A stretch of DNA of 9,238 bases from Eggerthella sp. CAG:209 (GTDB taxonomy: Bacteria; Actinomycetota; Coriobacteriia; Coriobacteriales; Eggerthellaceae). The notes below the pieces were generated by a model that saw only the letters and a list, made by a program, of their open reading frames with translations, was not told where the DNA came from and searched no databases. The stretch lies in assembly GCA_000436075.1 (NCBI GenBank), contig FR884604.1:16692-25929 (forward strand), given 5' to 3'. Made by a program: the position numbers and the translations under genes. The number at the start of each line of letters is the position of its first letter. Within the stretch, counting starts at the first letter, position 1. Shown piece by piece: positions 1 to 5,923 of the stretch.

Positions 1-897
1 AGCCGTCACGGCGACAATGCCCACCGCAACCGTGACCACATTGGCAAAACCAGCCAGGCCCACATCACCTTTTGCCCAAAGGGTGTATACCGGCCCGAGT
101 GCGCCCATGGGAGACCACAACAAGGCAGCAATTACCATACGGGTAACGGGATCGAAGGGAAGCAGTGTCATTGCGCCGATGCTCATCACGGCAGAGAACA
201 GGAAACGCAAGCCCAGCAAGCGCACCAGCTGGAACACTTTTCCTTTACCCAACGAAAACTGAACCATTAAACCCAGCATGAACATAGCCAAGAATGAATT
301 GGCGTTTGAAATTGGCTCGATAAACGAAACCACCTGCTCAGGAATGGTAACGCCCATCAGTGAAATGACAATGAGCGCACAATACAAGTCGAATGGCACA
401 GACGAAAACAGGCGCTTCGCAGCCAACACGGCACGTTCGTAATGGGATCCTCCCTTGTCGAGGATCGCACTTGAGAACGCATACGTTCCCCCGCTCATCA
501 TCAAAGCATTACCGGCATCGAACAGGCACACAGCAAGTGCCGCAGCCGGCGGAAAGAGCGCTTGGGCAAAGGGAAGCACAAAGCAGCCAATATTGAAGCC
601 CGATATATTCATCATCATCAGGATCCGATGATCTCGGTCTTCGCGCGCAGTAAGTAAGGTGCCGATTAACCACGGAATGAACGTGCAACCCAACCCCACC
701 AAGGCAAGAAGCAGCAACGAGGCATCAAAGCCATTCGAGGCAAAAGCGTGGAAAATCGCGCATGGCAAAGTGATGCGAAAAACGATTTTCGAAAGCGTGT
801 CGGTGAAGCCTCTGGGCAGCTCCATCGTTCGCGCAACAACGAAACCGAGCGCGATGATGGCGGTAAGCGAGGCGACTGTTAAAAGAGCATTTTCCAT
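1..897 (-). CDS. AEC-family (auxin efflux carrier-like) permease, 3' end cut by window edge
   Basis: The minus-strand frame is open for 299 codons from ATG at 897 to base 1, with no stop. The protein is almost wholly hydrophobic and starts MENALLTVASLTAIIALGF. Family-like features are an Asn/Gly-broken helix (MMMNISGFNIGCFVLP, about residues 98-113), a second broken helix near SNANSFLAMFMLGLMVQFSLG (about residues 207-227), and a closing segment WSPMGALGPVYTLWAKG. Members of Mem_trans/AEC are inner-membrane secondary transporters of about 300-320 residues, often for malate or other carboxylates, so only a short C-terminal tail is missing. ATG at 906 (MGAMEN...) is an alternative start; neither has a strong ribosome site. 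The gene begins 22-31 nt after the TatD-type gene, so coupled translation in one operon is likely. The substrate cannot be read from the sequence. Confidence 0.85.
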   Translation of the reverse strand, partial: MENALLTVASLTAIIALGFVVARTMELPRGFTDTLSKIVFRITLPCAIFHAFASNGFDASLLLLALVGLGCTFIPWLIGTLLTAREDRDHRILMMMNISGFNIGCFVLPFAQALFPPAAALAVCLFDAGNALMMSGGTYAFSSAILDKGGSHYERAVLAAKRLFSSVPFDLYCALIVISLMGVTIPEQVVSFIEPISNANSFLAMFMLGLMVQFSLGKGKVFQLVRLLGLRFLFSAVMSIGAMTLLPFDPVTRMVIAALLWSPMGALGPVYTLWAKGDVGLAGFANVVTVAVGIVAVTA

Positions 898-928
898 AGC
901 GCCCATGATAGCGCCGCAAGAAGACGAT

Positions 929-1906
929 CTAGCAAAAAACCTCGAACGCATTTTGCTGAACTATGGCAGCAAGCTCCGATTCGCCAATGCCCCTTATTCG
1001 AGCGAGTCGCTTTAGAGTCTCTACAAGCTGGAGCCTCATCTGGTCGTATGAATAAAGTACCGAAGGATGTTCTCGTTCAGGATCAATCGCGGCAGGGGCA
1101 TCGGTCTCCAAAAGAAGTTTTCGCAAGGGAATCGCCTTTGCGTATTCACGCCCTCTTTTCGTTTCGAGCATGCGCAAGCCGACCGAAAAGAAGCAACCTG
1201 CATCCACCGCCTGCGCAAGCTGCGGGAACGAGCCGCTAAACCAATGGAAGATGCAGGTGCACGACACGAAACAATCAGAGTTATCCAAAATGCTCAAAAC
1301 ATCGTCATATGCTTTAACGCAATGGATGGAAAGAACCTTGCCGCCGTCCTTTGCGCATGCATTTGCGATATGGCGGAATGCCCAGAGCTGGGCATTCCGC
1401 GTTGCTATTCTGCGCTTCGAGAAGTCCAGGCCAACTTCACCCACGTAGCGTGTTTCGGGCAAAGCGCTATCGAATGCACGCAGTTCTTCTGCAAGACAGC
1501 CTTCGTCCGCGGAAACCCACCAGGGATGCAATCCCACCGCAAGCTTGATGAAGGGGAAATAAGCAGCTTGCTGCGAAGGAGCTGCCGCTCGACGGAGCGC
1601 TCCCTTAGCGGCCCCAATGGTTGCCTCAGCTTTCGCTTGGCTGGAATTAAGCGCGCAGCGAAGCGCCTCTTTGGCGTCCTCGTTGGCCGAGCCGAGATTC
1701 GTCTGGGCGAAGTTGAACGTGCAGCTAAGCGCCCTTTTGGCATCTCGATACTCGCCAGGGGTAACCGACGCAGCAAAGACGAGCGACCTGGCACGCTGGG
1801 CATCCCCAGCAAAATCGACCAGATCCAAAACGAACCCCAGATGGAAATGGGCATCGGAAAGATGGAGGCCCGTTGCCTTCTCCGCCTTTTCGCTATAGGC
1901 TGCCAC
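929..1906 (-). CDS. TatD-family metal-dependent hydrolase with an internal repeat insert
   Basis: 325 residues, a TIM-barrel hydrolase of the TatD family (divalent-metal phosphoesterase or DNase). Visible metal-site motifs are DAHFH (H20, H22), GLHPWW (H127), GEVGLD (E157), SIHC (H195), HWFSGS (H221) and LLETDAP (D269), in the family's order. The C terminus QQNAFEVF is the usual TatD ending (N-A-F). The start is GTG at 1906, backed by a strong GGGAGGT ribosome site at 1914-1920. The family usually has about 255-270 residues. The excess is a 9-17 residue N-terminal lead and an Ala-rich insert at about residues 55-115, made of imperfect 22-residue repeats between the second strand and GLHP. The permease gene lies just downstream on the same strand and the MBL gene diverges. 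The exact substrate is unknown: TatD proteins have been linked to DNA 3'-end processing and protein quality control. Confidence 0.88.
   Translation of the reverse strand: MAAYSEKAEKATGLHLSDAHFHLGFVLDLVDFAGDAQRARSLVFAASVTPGEYRDAKRALSCTFNFAQTNLGSANEDAKEALRCALNSSQAKAEATIGAAKGALRRAAAPSQQAAYFPFIKLAVGLHPWWVSADEGCLAEELRAFDSALPETRYVGEVGLDFSKRRIATRNAQLWAFRHIANACAKDGGKVLSIHCVKAYDDVLSILDNSDCFVSCTCIFHWFSGSFPQLAQAVDAGCFFSVGLRMLETKRGREYAKAIPLRKLLLETDAPAAIDPEREHPSVLYSYDQMRLQLVETLKRLARIRGIGESELAAIVQQNAFEVFC
1542..1747 (-). repeat. Imperfect 66-bp (22-residue) tandem repeats inside the TatD-type gene
   Basis: Three in-frame units begin at codons for DAKRAL (residue 55), DAKEAL (77) and AAKGAL (99), exactly 22 residues apart. 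At DNA level the AGCGC core recurs on the plus strand at 1596, 1662 and 1728, exactly 66 bp apart. Units one and two match well over about their first 35 bp; the third is more diverged and fades into the conserved barrel before GLHP. The coded segment is rich in Ala, Lys, Glu, Gln and Ser and is probably helical. It accounts for much of the protein's extra length. Confidence 0.75.
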
Positions 1907-1913
1907 TTACCGC

Positions 1914-1920
1914 ACCTCCC
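1914..1920 (-). promoter_or_regulatory. Ribosome binding site that sets the GTG start of the TatD-type gene
   Basis: On the minus strand GGGAGGT precedes GTG (1906) by about 7 nt. No ATG in this frame lies near the N terminus, so this site fixes the start. Confidence 0.7.
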
Positions 1921-1937
1921 CGCACACTCGCAGGTCA

Positions 1938-1965
1938 GGCATAGCGCTCGCCCACGATTCGTCAA
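1938..1965 (-). promoter_or_regulatory. Candidate promoter for the TatD/AEC operon
   Basis: Minus strand: TTGACG (1965-1960) matches the -35 consensus at five of six positions. After a 16-bp spacer comes TATGCC (1943-1938), a weak -10 hexamer. The implied start point is about 25 nt before the GTG codon. It lies in the divergent gap with the MBL gene. The -10 is poor, so this is only a candidate. Confidence 0.35.
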
Positions 1966-2049
1966 CGCCACCCATCCTACCGTACCACTCGACGACTTTT
2001 GCGCTACGCTGGTTCCAAGAACAATGAACACGTTCCGTTAGGAATCATC

Positions 2050-3102
2050 ATGACGGCGAACTACGCAGACCAATATAACAACGGCGAAATTGAAGAGGTG
2101 TTTCCACGCATTTGGCGCGTGCCTGTGCCCCTTCCCGACAACCCGCTGAATTACCTGAACTCGTACTTCATCCTGAGTGATGATAAAACCACCATTGTCG
2201 ACGTAGGTTTCGACCACCCCGACTGTGAAAAAGCACTTGACGATGCCTTGCACAAATTGGGCCGCACCTGGGAATCAGTGGAGATCGTCCTTACCCATTC
2301 CCACCCCGACCACACCAGCAACCTCGACCGCATATGGCGACGCTGGATGCGCATATACGCCAACATGCACTCTATTCAAGAAGTGCAAAACCTCATGAAC
2401 ATGCAAGCAACGGTATTCAACCCGCTCATCGGCTACCTTACACACCCCAACACGTACGATGAACGCAGCATGCAGGCACGCGACGCTTCTACCTACCGCG
2501 TTTCTGCCGAGCTTCTTCCGCTAAAAAACCAGCCTGATCTGTTTTACCTGGCCGATGGCGACGTGTACCACAACGGCAGTTACCGCTTTCGCGTTATAAC
2601 CACGCCAGGCCACGACGACTGGCATATCTGCCTATACGAACCTACGGCGAAAATTCTCATTGCGGGCGACCACGTACTGGAACGCATCACGCCCACCATC
2701 ATGAGTTGGGTTTGCTCGTACGATGCGCTAAGGGAATTCCTGACAAGCCTGGACAAGGTACGCGATTTGGACGTTGATCTTATTCTGCCCGGTCACGGCC
2801 GTCCCTTCACGGGAGTAGCCGAGCGCGTCGATTTTCTGAAAAGCTTCCACGCTAACCGACTGGAAGAACTGTACCAGCTGGTGGTCGACGGCCATGCCAG
2901 CCTGATTGATATCGCACGCAATGCCTCGTGGAAGCACCCCAACTGGGACAAATGGACCATCGACCAGAAATTCTATTCGCTGGGAGAAACCTTTGCCCAC
3001 CTGGTGTATCTGGTAAATGAGGGGCGCGTGGTGCTCACCACGTGCGAAAACTGCCGTCGCTTCTACCCCGCCGATTCCTTCGAGATGAGAAGGAAAGAGT
3101 AG
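2050..3102 (+). CDS. MBL-fold metallo-hydrolase with C-terminal helical/winged-helix-like domain
   Basis: 350 residues from ATG 2050, chosen because AGGA lies 6 nt upstream; the frame is open further up only through a TTG at 1999 without a ribosome site. The metallo-beta-lactamase motif HSHPDH gives metal ligands H83, H85, D87 and H88. The other ligands are H188 (TTPGHDD), D207 (LIAGDHVLERITPTI) and H249 (LPGHGRP), so both zinc sites look intact. Residues about 255-330 form a helical domain like the winged-helix tail of LACTB2/glyoxalase-II-like hydrolases. The protein ends with a C332-x-x-C335 pair (TCENCRRFYPAD). The ITP motif after the metal aspartate and this tail point to the COG0491-type thioester/ester hydrolase group; the substrate is unknown. 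It is the only plus-strand gene and converges on the Usp operon. No signal peptide is seen, so it is probably cytosolic. Confidence 0.9.
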   Translation: MTANYADQYNNGEIEEVFPRIWRVPVPLPDNPLNYLNSYFILSDDKTTIVDVGFDHPDCEKALDDALHKLGRTWESVEIVLTHSHPDHTSNLDRIWRRWMRIYANMHSIQEVQNLMNMQATVFNPLIGYLTHPNTYDERSMQARDASTYRVSAELLPLKNQPDLFYLADGDVYHNGSYRFRVITTPGHDDWHICLYEPTAKILIAGDHVLERITPTIMSWVCSYDALREFLTSLDKVRDLDVDLILPGHGRPFTGVAERVDFLKSFHANRLEELYQLVVDGHASLIDIARNASWKHPNWDKWTIDQKFYSLGETFAHLVYLVNEGRVVLTTCENCRRFYPADSFEMRRKE

Positions 3103-3330
3103 CGCCAGCATCACATGAGCGAGCCAGGCGTCACGCCCCTCTCGCTGGGTCGGATGCCGCGCCCTACTCACCGGGCTTTGCGCCTTGTCGGATGGCGCGC
3201 CTGACCAGACATCGCTTCGGCAGCTGGGCACGCCTCGGTCATCCAGTTTCCAGCACCCAGACGCTCCAGTCGCCCAGACGCCCCAGCAGCCGGGCATCGC
3301 CCCCGCCCAGAAGCCATCCCGACCAAAAAC
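3103..3330. other. GC-rich convergent spacer with short imperfect repeats
   Basis: This stretch lies between the MBL stop and the Usp-operon terminator. A 15-mer recurs with one mismatch at 3149-3163 and 3187-3201 (GTCGGATGccGCGCC type). A shorter motif CCCAGACGCYCCAG recurs 18 bp apart near 3255 and 3273. A weak GCCC/GGGC hairpin followed by TTT near 3161-3179 could slow plus-strand transcription. Open frames here are compositional (Pro/Arg-rich) and I do not call a gene. Confidence 0.4.
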
Positions 3331-3367
3331 AAAAAAGCGCGTTGAAGCATTAGCCTCAACGCGCTTT
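3331..3367 (-). terminator. Rho-independent terminator of the PiT-Usp operon
   Basis: A perfect 12-bp inverted repeat (AAAGCGCGTTGA at 3334-3345 and its complement at 3356-3367) has a 10-nt loop. On the minus strand it is followed by TTTTTTGTTTTT. It lies 15 nt after the Usp stop. The stem can also form in plus-strand RNA and may help stop the MBL transcript, though the tail there is only CTTTCTG. Confidence 0.9.
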
Positions 3368-3382
3368 CTGCAATTAAACAGG

Positions 3383-4249
3383 TTATTCCATCGGCACAAC
3401 TGCAGTAGGTACCTGCAGGTGAGCCAGCACGCCACAGGTGGTAGAGCCAAACAGCGCCCTACTTACCGCGGAACGAGCATGCGTGCCCAGCAGCAGAACA
3501 CGGCAATCCTTGCTGCGCTGCATCAAAGCCTGCGTAGGGGAAGGAGCCTCAATTGAATGACCTTCAACCTCAAGAGCAGGCTCTGCTGCACGAATTGCCA
3601 CAACACGTGTGTCGAGGTTGCGCTGGAACGATTCGCCAACCGGCGCCAAGCCACCACCCATGAATTCGGCAGAGCGCGAAAGCAAGGTGGGGATGCCCCA
3701 AGAAGAAATAAGCTCGAGCGGCTCTTCGAGAACCTTAGCCAAATGAACACCCAGCTCAACAGCCTTGTCGCTAACCTCATCCTGTGGGCCAACGCCTACC
3801 ACAATGCCCTTGGCCTCGTTGTAAGGATCCCAGTCAGCGGGAACAACCACCGTGGGAACGCTTGCCGAAACCGAAACGCGCAGGCCCTTTGCGCCCCATA
3901 CACGTTCCGCAACCGAAGCGCCATGGTGAGAGCCCATTACGATCATATCGTGGCTTTCAGCCGCACCGACTAGAGCCTCTACGATATCACCGCTCACATA
4001 CGAAGCGTCCATGGCCAGCTCGGGATAGTCGCCTCGAACAAATTCCTGAGCCTCGCCTAACACGTTTTCCACAGCTTCGCGCAAAACGCGATGGTCGGAG
4101 CCGACGAGCTCATCTGATGCAGGGTCGATTACCGCAAGCAGCGTCAAATGAGCACCTTCACGGTTGGCTAGACGAGCAGCCCATTTCAGTGCTTTCTTGC
4201 CACGCTCGCTACCGTCGATACCCACCAGAATACTTTCCAAAGTTTCCAA
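3383..4249 (-). CDS. Tandem-domain universal stress protein (UspA family)
   Basis: 288 residues with two Usp folds: about 1-140 and 146-288. Domain 1 starts ILVGIDGSERGKKALKWA with the nucleotide-site Asp (D12), but its glycine motif is altered (G106-x2-H109-x9-G119-A120). Domain 2 has the near-canonical G255-x2-A258-x9-G268-S269, but its first strand reads VVGVGPQ and lacks the Asp. Each half thus keeps a different part of the ATP-binding signature. The start is TTG at 4249, supported by GGGGA at 4257-4261 seven nt upstream, and the conserved first strand leaves no room for a later start. It is the last gene of the PiT operon, 18 nt after the small membrane protein, followed by a strong terminator. 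The protein is probably cytosolic. Linkage suggests a role in phosphate or stress response; that is inference. Confidence 0.92.
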   Translation of the reverse strand: METLESILVGIDGSERGKKALKWAARLANREGAHLTLLAVIDPASDELVGSDHRVLREAVENVLGEAQEFVRGDYPELAMDASYVSGDIVEALVGAAESHDMIVMGSHHGASVAERVWGAKGLRVSVSASVPTVVVPADWDPYNEAKGIVVGVGPQDEVSDKAVELGVHLAKVLEEPLELISSWGIPTLLSRSAEFMGGGLAPVGESFQRNLDTRVVAIRAAEPALEVEGHSIEAPSPTQALMQRSKDCRVLLLGTHARSAVSRALFGSTTCGVLAHLQVPTAVVPME

Positions 4250-4256
4250 GTTCTTA

Positions 4257-4261
4257 TCCCC
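4257..4261 (-). promoter_or_regulatory. Ribosome binding site that sets the TTG start of the Usp gene
   Basis: On the minus strand GGGGA stands 7 nt before TTG 4249, in the 18-nt gap after the small membrane protein gene. Confidence 0.6.
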
Positions 4262-4267
4262 TCGTTA

Positions 4268-4498
4268 TTAATGGAACATCGGAATCATCAGCCACAGTGC
4301 AAACAGCACTACGACCACGCATGCCGCAAAACATACCACCGAAGCGAATCGAAACAGATAATTAGGGGAGCCATCTCCACCCTCAGGAGCACCGCTTTTT
4401 GCCCACAGGCGCAGGCCCGATGCGTACATCACGCCAATGCAACCAGCAATGCCCACCGCAACGATCAGAACCGTTGCAAAATTCATAAGTTCTTGCAT
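4268..4498 (-). CDS. Small two-TM membrane protein between PiT and Usp
   Basis: 76 residues. Two hydrophobic helices, about residues 7-29 and 49-73, flank a short loop with charged and small residues (RLWAKSGAPEGGDGSPNYLFR). I recognise no named family. It is real on context: ATG 4498 has AAAGGGAA at 4503-4510, five nt upstream, which fills the 12-nt gap after the PiT stop, and the Usp gene follows after 18 nt. In many bacteria a PiT permease is paired with a PhoU-like DUF47 protein. Here that slot holds this protein instead, so it could be an accessory subunit or regulator of the permease; this is inference. The loop net charge and the Arg/Lys pattern do not settle its orientation. Confidence 0.8.
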   Translation of the reverse strand: MQELMNFATVLIVAVGIAGCIGVMYASGLRLWAKSGAPEGGDGSPNYLFRFASVVCFAACVVVVLFALWLMIPMFH

Positions 4499-4510
4499 GT
4501 GATTCCCTTT

Positions 4511-5668
4511 CTACGCTGCAGCCGCGGCAGTTGCAACCTTGGCGTTTACCTTGACTTCGGAGCCTTCATTTACGTTCATCGCATTAACGGGGTTGCGGCG
4601 CGAAAGCCTGAAGATAATGAGCGCTGCAACAACGGCGATTGCGGCAACAGCAAGCGTGCCCCAAACGTTGATCTTGGCAACAGCGCAGGCGGCAGCGCCA
4701 ATTACACCCGCAGCAGGGAACGTTACCAACCAGGCGATAAGCATGCGAGCAGCAACCTTCCAGTCAATCGCGCCGCCCTTCTTGCCCAGGCCGGAGCCGA
4801 TGATAGAACCGGAGCAAACCTGCGTGGTGGAAAGAGCGAAGCCCAAATGGGAAGAAACCAGAATGGTGGTTGCTGAGCTAGCCTCTGCAGCAAAGCCCTG
4901 AGGCGTTGCGATTTCGGTAAGACCCTTGCCAAGCGTACGGATTACTCGCCAGCCGCCCATATAGGTGCCCAAGGCAATTGCAAGACCGCACACAGCGATA
5001 ACCCACAGCTGAGGGCCAGAACCAGAAGGCTGCAAGCCGACAGCGATAAGCGTAAGGGTGATGATTCCCATGGTCTTCTGGGCGTCGTTGGTGCCATGGG
5101 AAAGCGCTACTAGGCATGCTGTAATGGTTTGACCATGGCGAAAGCCCGTCTCGATATACTTTTCGTCCAGCTTGCGAACAATGAAATATATTAATTTCAC
5201 CGCCACGAATGCCGCCAAGCCGGCAACGATAGGAGAAATAAGAGCAGGAACAAGAACCTTGGCAACAACAGCGCCAAAGTTAACACCCTCAACGCCTGCG
5301 CCCACGATTACCGCGCCCACCAAGCCGCCGAACAGCGCATGGGAAGAGCTTGAAGGAAGGCCAACCAGCCACGTCATCAGGTTCCACAGAATAGCGCCTA
5401 CCAATCCAGCAAATATGAATTCGGCGCCGATGGTAACTTGTTGCTCATTGATGATGCCGCCCGAAATGGTTTTTGCCACCTCGGTGGACAAAAAAGCACC
5501 AATCAGGTTCAACGTACCGGCCGCGATAACCGCCGTCTTCGGCTTCAACGCACCCGTTGCAATTGAGGTTGCCATAGCGTTTGCCGTATCGTGAAAGCCA
5601 TTCGTGAAGTCGAACGTTAACGCCACCGCGATAACCAGCGCAACGACAACCAGTGTTGCGATATCCAT
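4511..5668 (-). CDS. pit: PiT-family inorganic phosphate permease
   Basis: 385 residues from ATG 5668. It is an inner-membrane secondary transporter taking up phosphate, or metal-phosphate, with H+ or Na+. The two signature repeats of PF01384 are present: DFTNGFHDTANAMATSIATG (about residues 20-39) and ALSHGTNDAQKTMGIITL (about 188-205). The loop GLPSSSSHALFGG at about 103-115 is also typical. Roughly ten membrane segments are visible. The tail is Ala-rich (KVATAAAAA). The start at MDIATLVVV is chosen because the 14-codon upstream extension uses TTG and is charged and non-conserved in style. The ribosome site GGGAGGA at 5681-5687 is rather far, 12 nt. It is the first gene of the operon with the small membrane protein and Usp. 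The promoter region carries Pho-box-like hexamers. It could also accept other oxyanions such as sulfate or arsenate. Confidence 0.95.
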   Translation of the reverse strand: MDIATLVVVALVIAVALTFDFTNGFHDTANAMATSIATGALKPKTAVIAAGTLNLIGAFLSTEVAKTISGGIINEQQVTIGAEFIFAGLVGAILWNLMTWLVGLPSSSSHALFGGLVGAVIVGAGVEGVNFGAVVAKVLVPALISPIVAGLAAFVAVKLIYFIVRKLDEKYIETGFRHGQTITACLVALSHGTNDAQKTMGIITLTLIAVGLQPSGSGPQLWVIAVCGLAIALGTYMGGWRVIRTLGKGLTEIATPQGFAAEASSATTILVSSHLGFALSTTQVCSGSIIGSGLGKKGGAIDWKVAARMLIAWLVTFPAAGVIGAAACAVAKINVWGTLAVAAIAVVAALIIFRLSRRNPVNAMNVNEGSEVKVNAKVATAAAAA

Positions 5669-5763
5669 GTCTTTCTCTGTTCCTCCCTTTTCATTCACAA
5701 TCACGCGCAAAGGGAATTACCAGAGTTTCCGACGAGCTTCATCCGAGTTTCTGCCGCCCGCAA

Positions 5764-5790
5764 ATCCGCATGGTTTCCCTTATTGCGGAT
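5764..5790 (-). promoter_or_regulatory. Hairpin in the 5' leader of the PiT operon
   Basis: Inverted repeat ATCCGCA (5764-5770) / TGCGGAT (5784-5790) with a 13-nt loop, in the roughly 130-nt leader between the candidate promoter and the PiT start. No U-run follows, so it is not an obvious terminator. Confidence 0.35.
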
Positions 5791-5808
5791 GCAAGCTTAG
5801 CAAGCGAA

Positions 5809-5846
5809 ATCTTACATAAATGTAAAGCGGAGTTAATCATTGTTAC
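5809..5846 (-). promoter_or_regulatory. Candidate PiT promoter with Pho-box-like hexamer array
   Basis: On the minus strand the hexamers GTAACA (5846-5841), TTAACT (5836-5831) and TTTACA (5826-5821) recur every 10 bp with N4 spacers. They resemble the TTWACA direct repeats bound by PhoP-type regulators. TTAACT can also serve as -35, with TAAGAT (5814-5809) as -10 after a 16-bp spacer. A perfect 14-bp palindrome, TTACATAAATGTAA (5812-5825), overlaps the same site and is an alternative operator. Location upstream of a phosphate permease supports the reading; the regulator is not in the window. Confidence 0.45.
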
Positions 5847-5852
5847 GTTTGA

Positions 5853-5872
5853 GGCAAGTCCCGCATCCTGCC
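5853..5872 (-). terminator. Weak hairpin after the MFS gene
   Basis: GGCAGG / CTTGCC pairs on the minus strand with one G-U and an 8-nt loop. It lies about 50 nt after the MFS stop and just before the PiT control region. There is no U-run, so termination here would be inefficient or not intrinsic. Confidence 0.25.
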
Positions 5873-5923
5873 ATGAACAAGGAAGGGAGCGGAGGGGATT
5901 TAGCAGGCGAGTCGAACTCCGGC

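Noticed and set aside
1405..2031. A 208-codon minus-strand frame overlapping the TatD 5' half
   Set aside because: Out-of-frame shadow of the TatD gene, extending across the divergent promoter gap, rich in Arg and Ser.
1067..2041. A 324-codon plus-strand open frame fully opposite the TatD-type gene
   Set aside because: It has no family motif and is Arg/Cys-rich in the way of an antisense shadow. The minus-strand frame has all TatD motifs and a strong ribosome site.
3042..3353. A 103-codon plus-strand frame after the MBL gene
   Set aside because: Pro/Arg/Ser-rich with no motif; it runs into the terminator stem and has no ribosome site.
2728..3450. A 240-codon minus-strand open frame over the MBL 3' end, spacer and Usp 3' end
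   Set aside because: It crosses a perfect terminator and two well-supported genes, and its composition is that of a GC-rich shadow.
5669..5710. A 14-residue N-terminal extension of PiT from TTG 5710
   Set aside because: The extension is charged and unlike a PiT N terminus, and it would place the GGGAGGA ribosome site inside the coding region.
5881..5923. A tRNA-Ser-like phrase (CTCGCCTGCTAAA and a GTTCGACTC-like stretch) after the MFS gene, minus strand
   Set aside because: The 3' half does not pair with the presumed anticodon stem, there is no acceptor stem or CCA end, and order of arms is wrong. Likely chance; no tRNA or att site is called.
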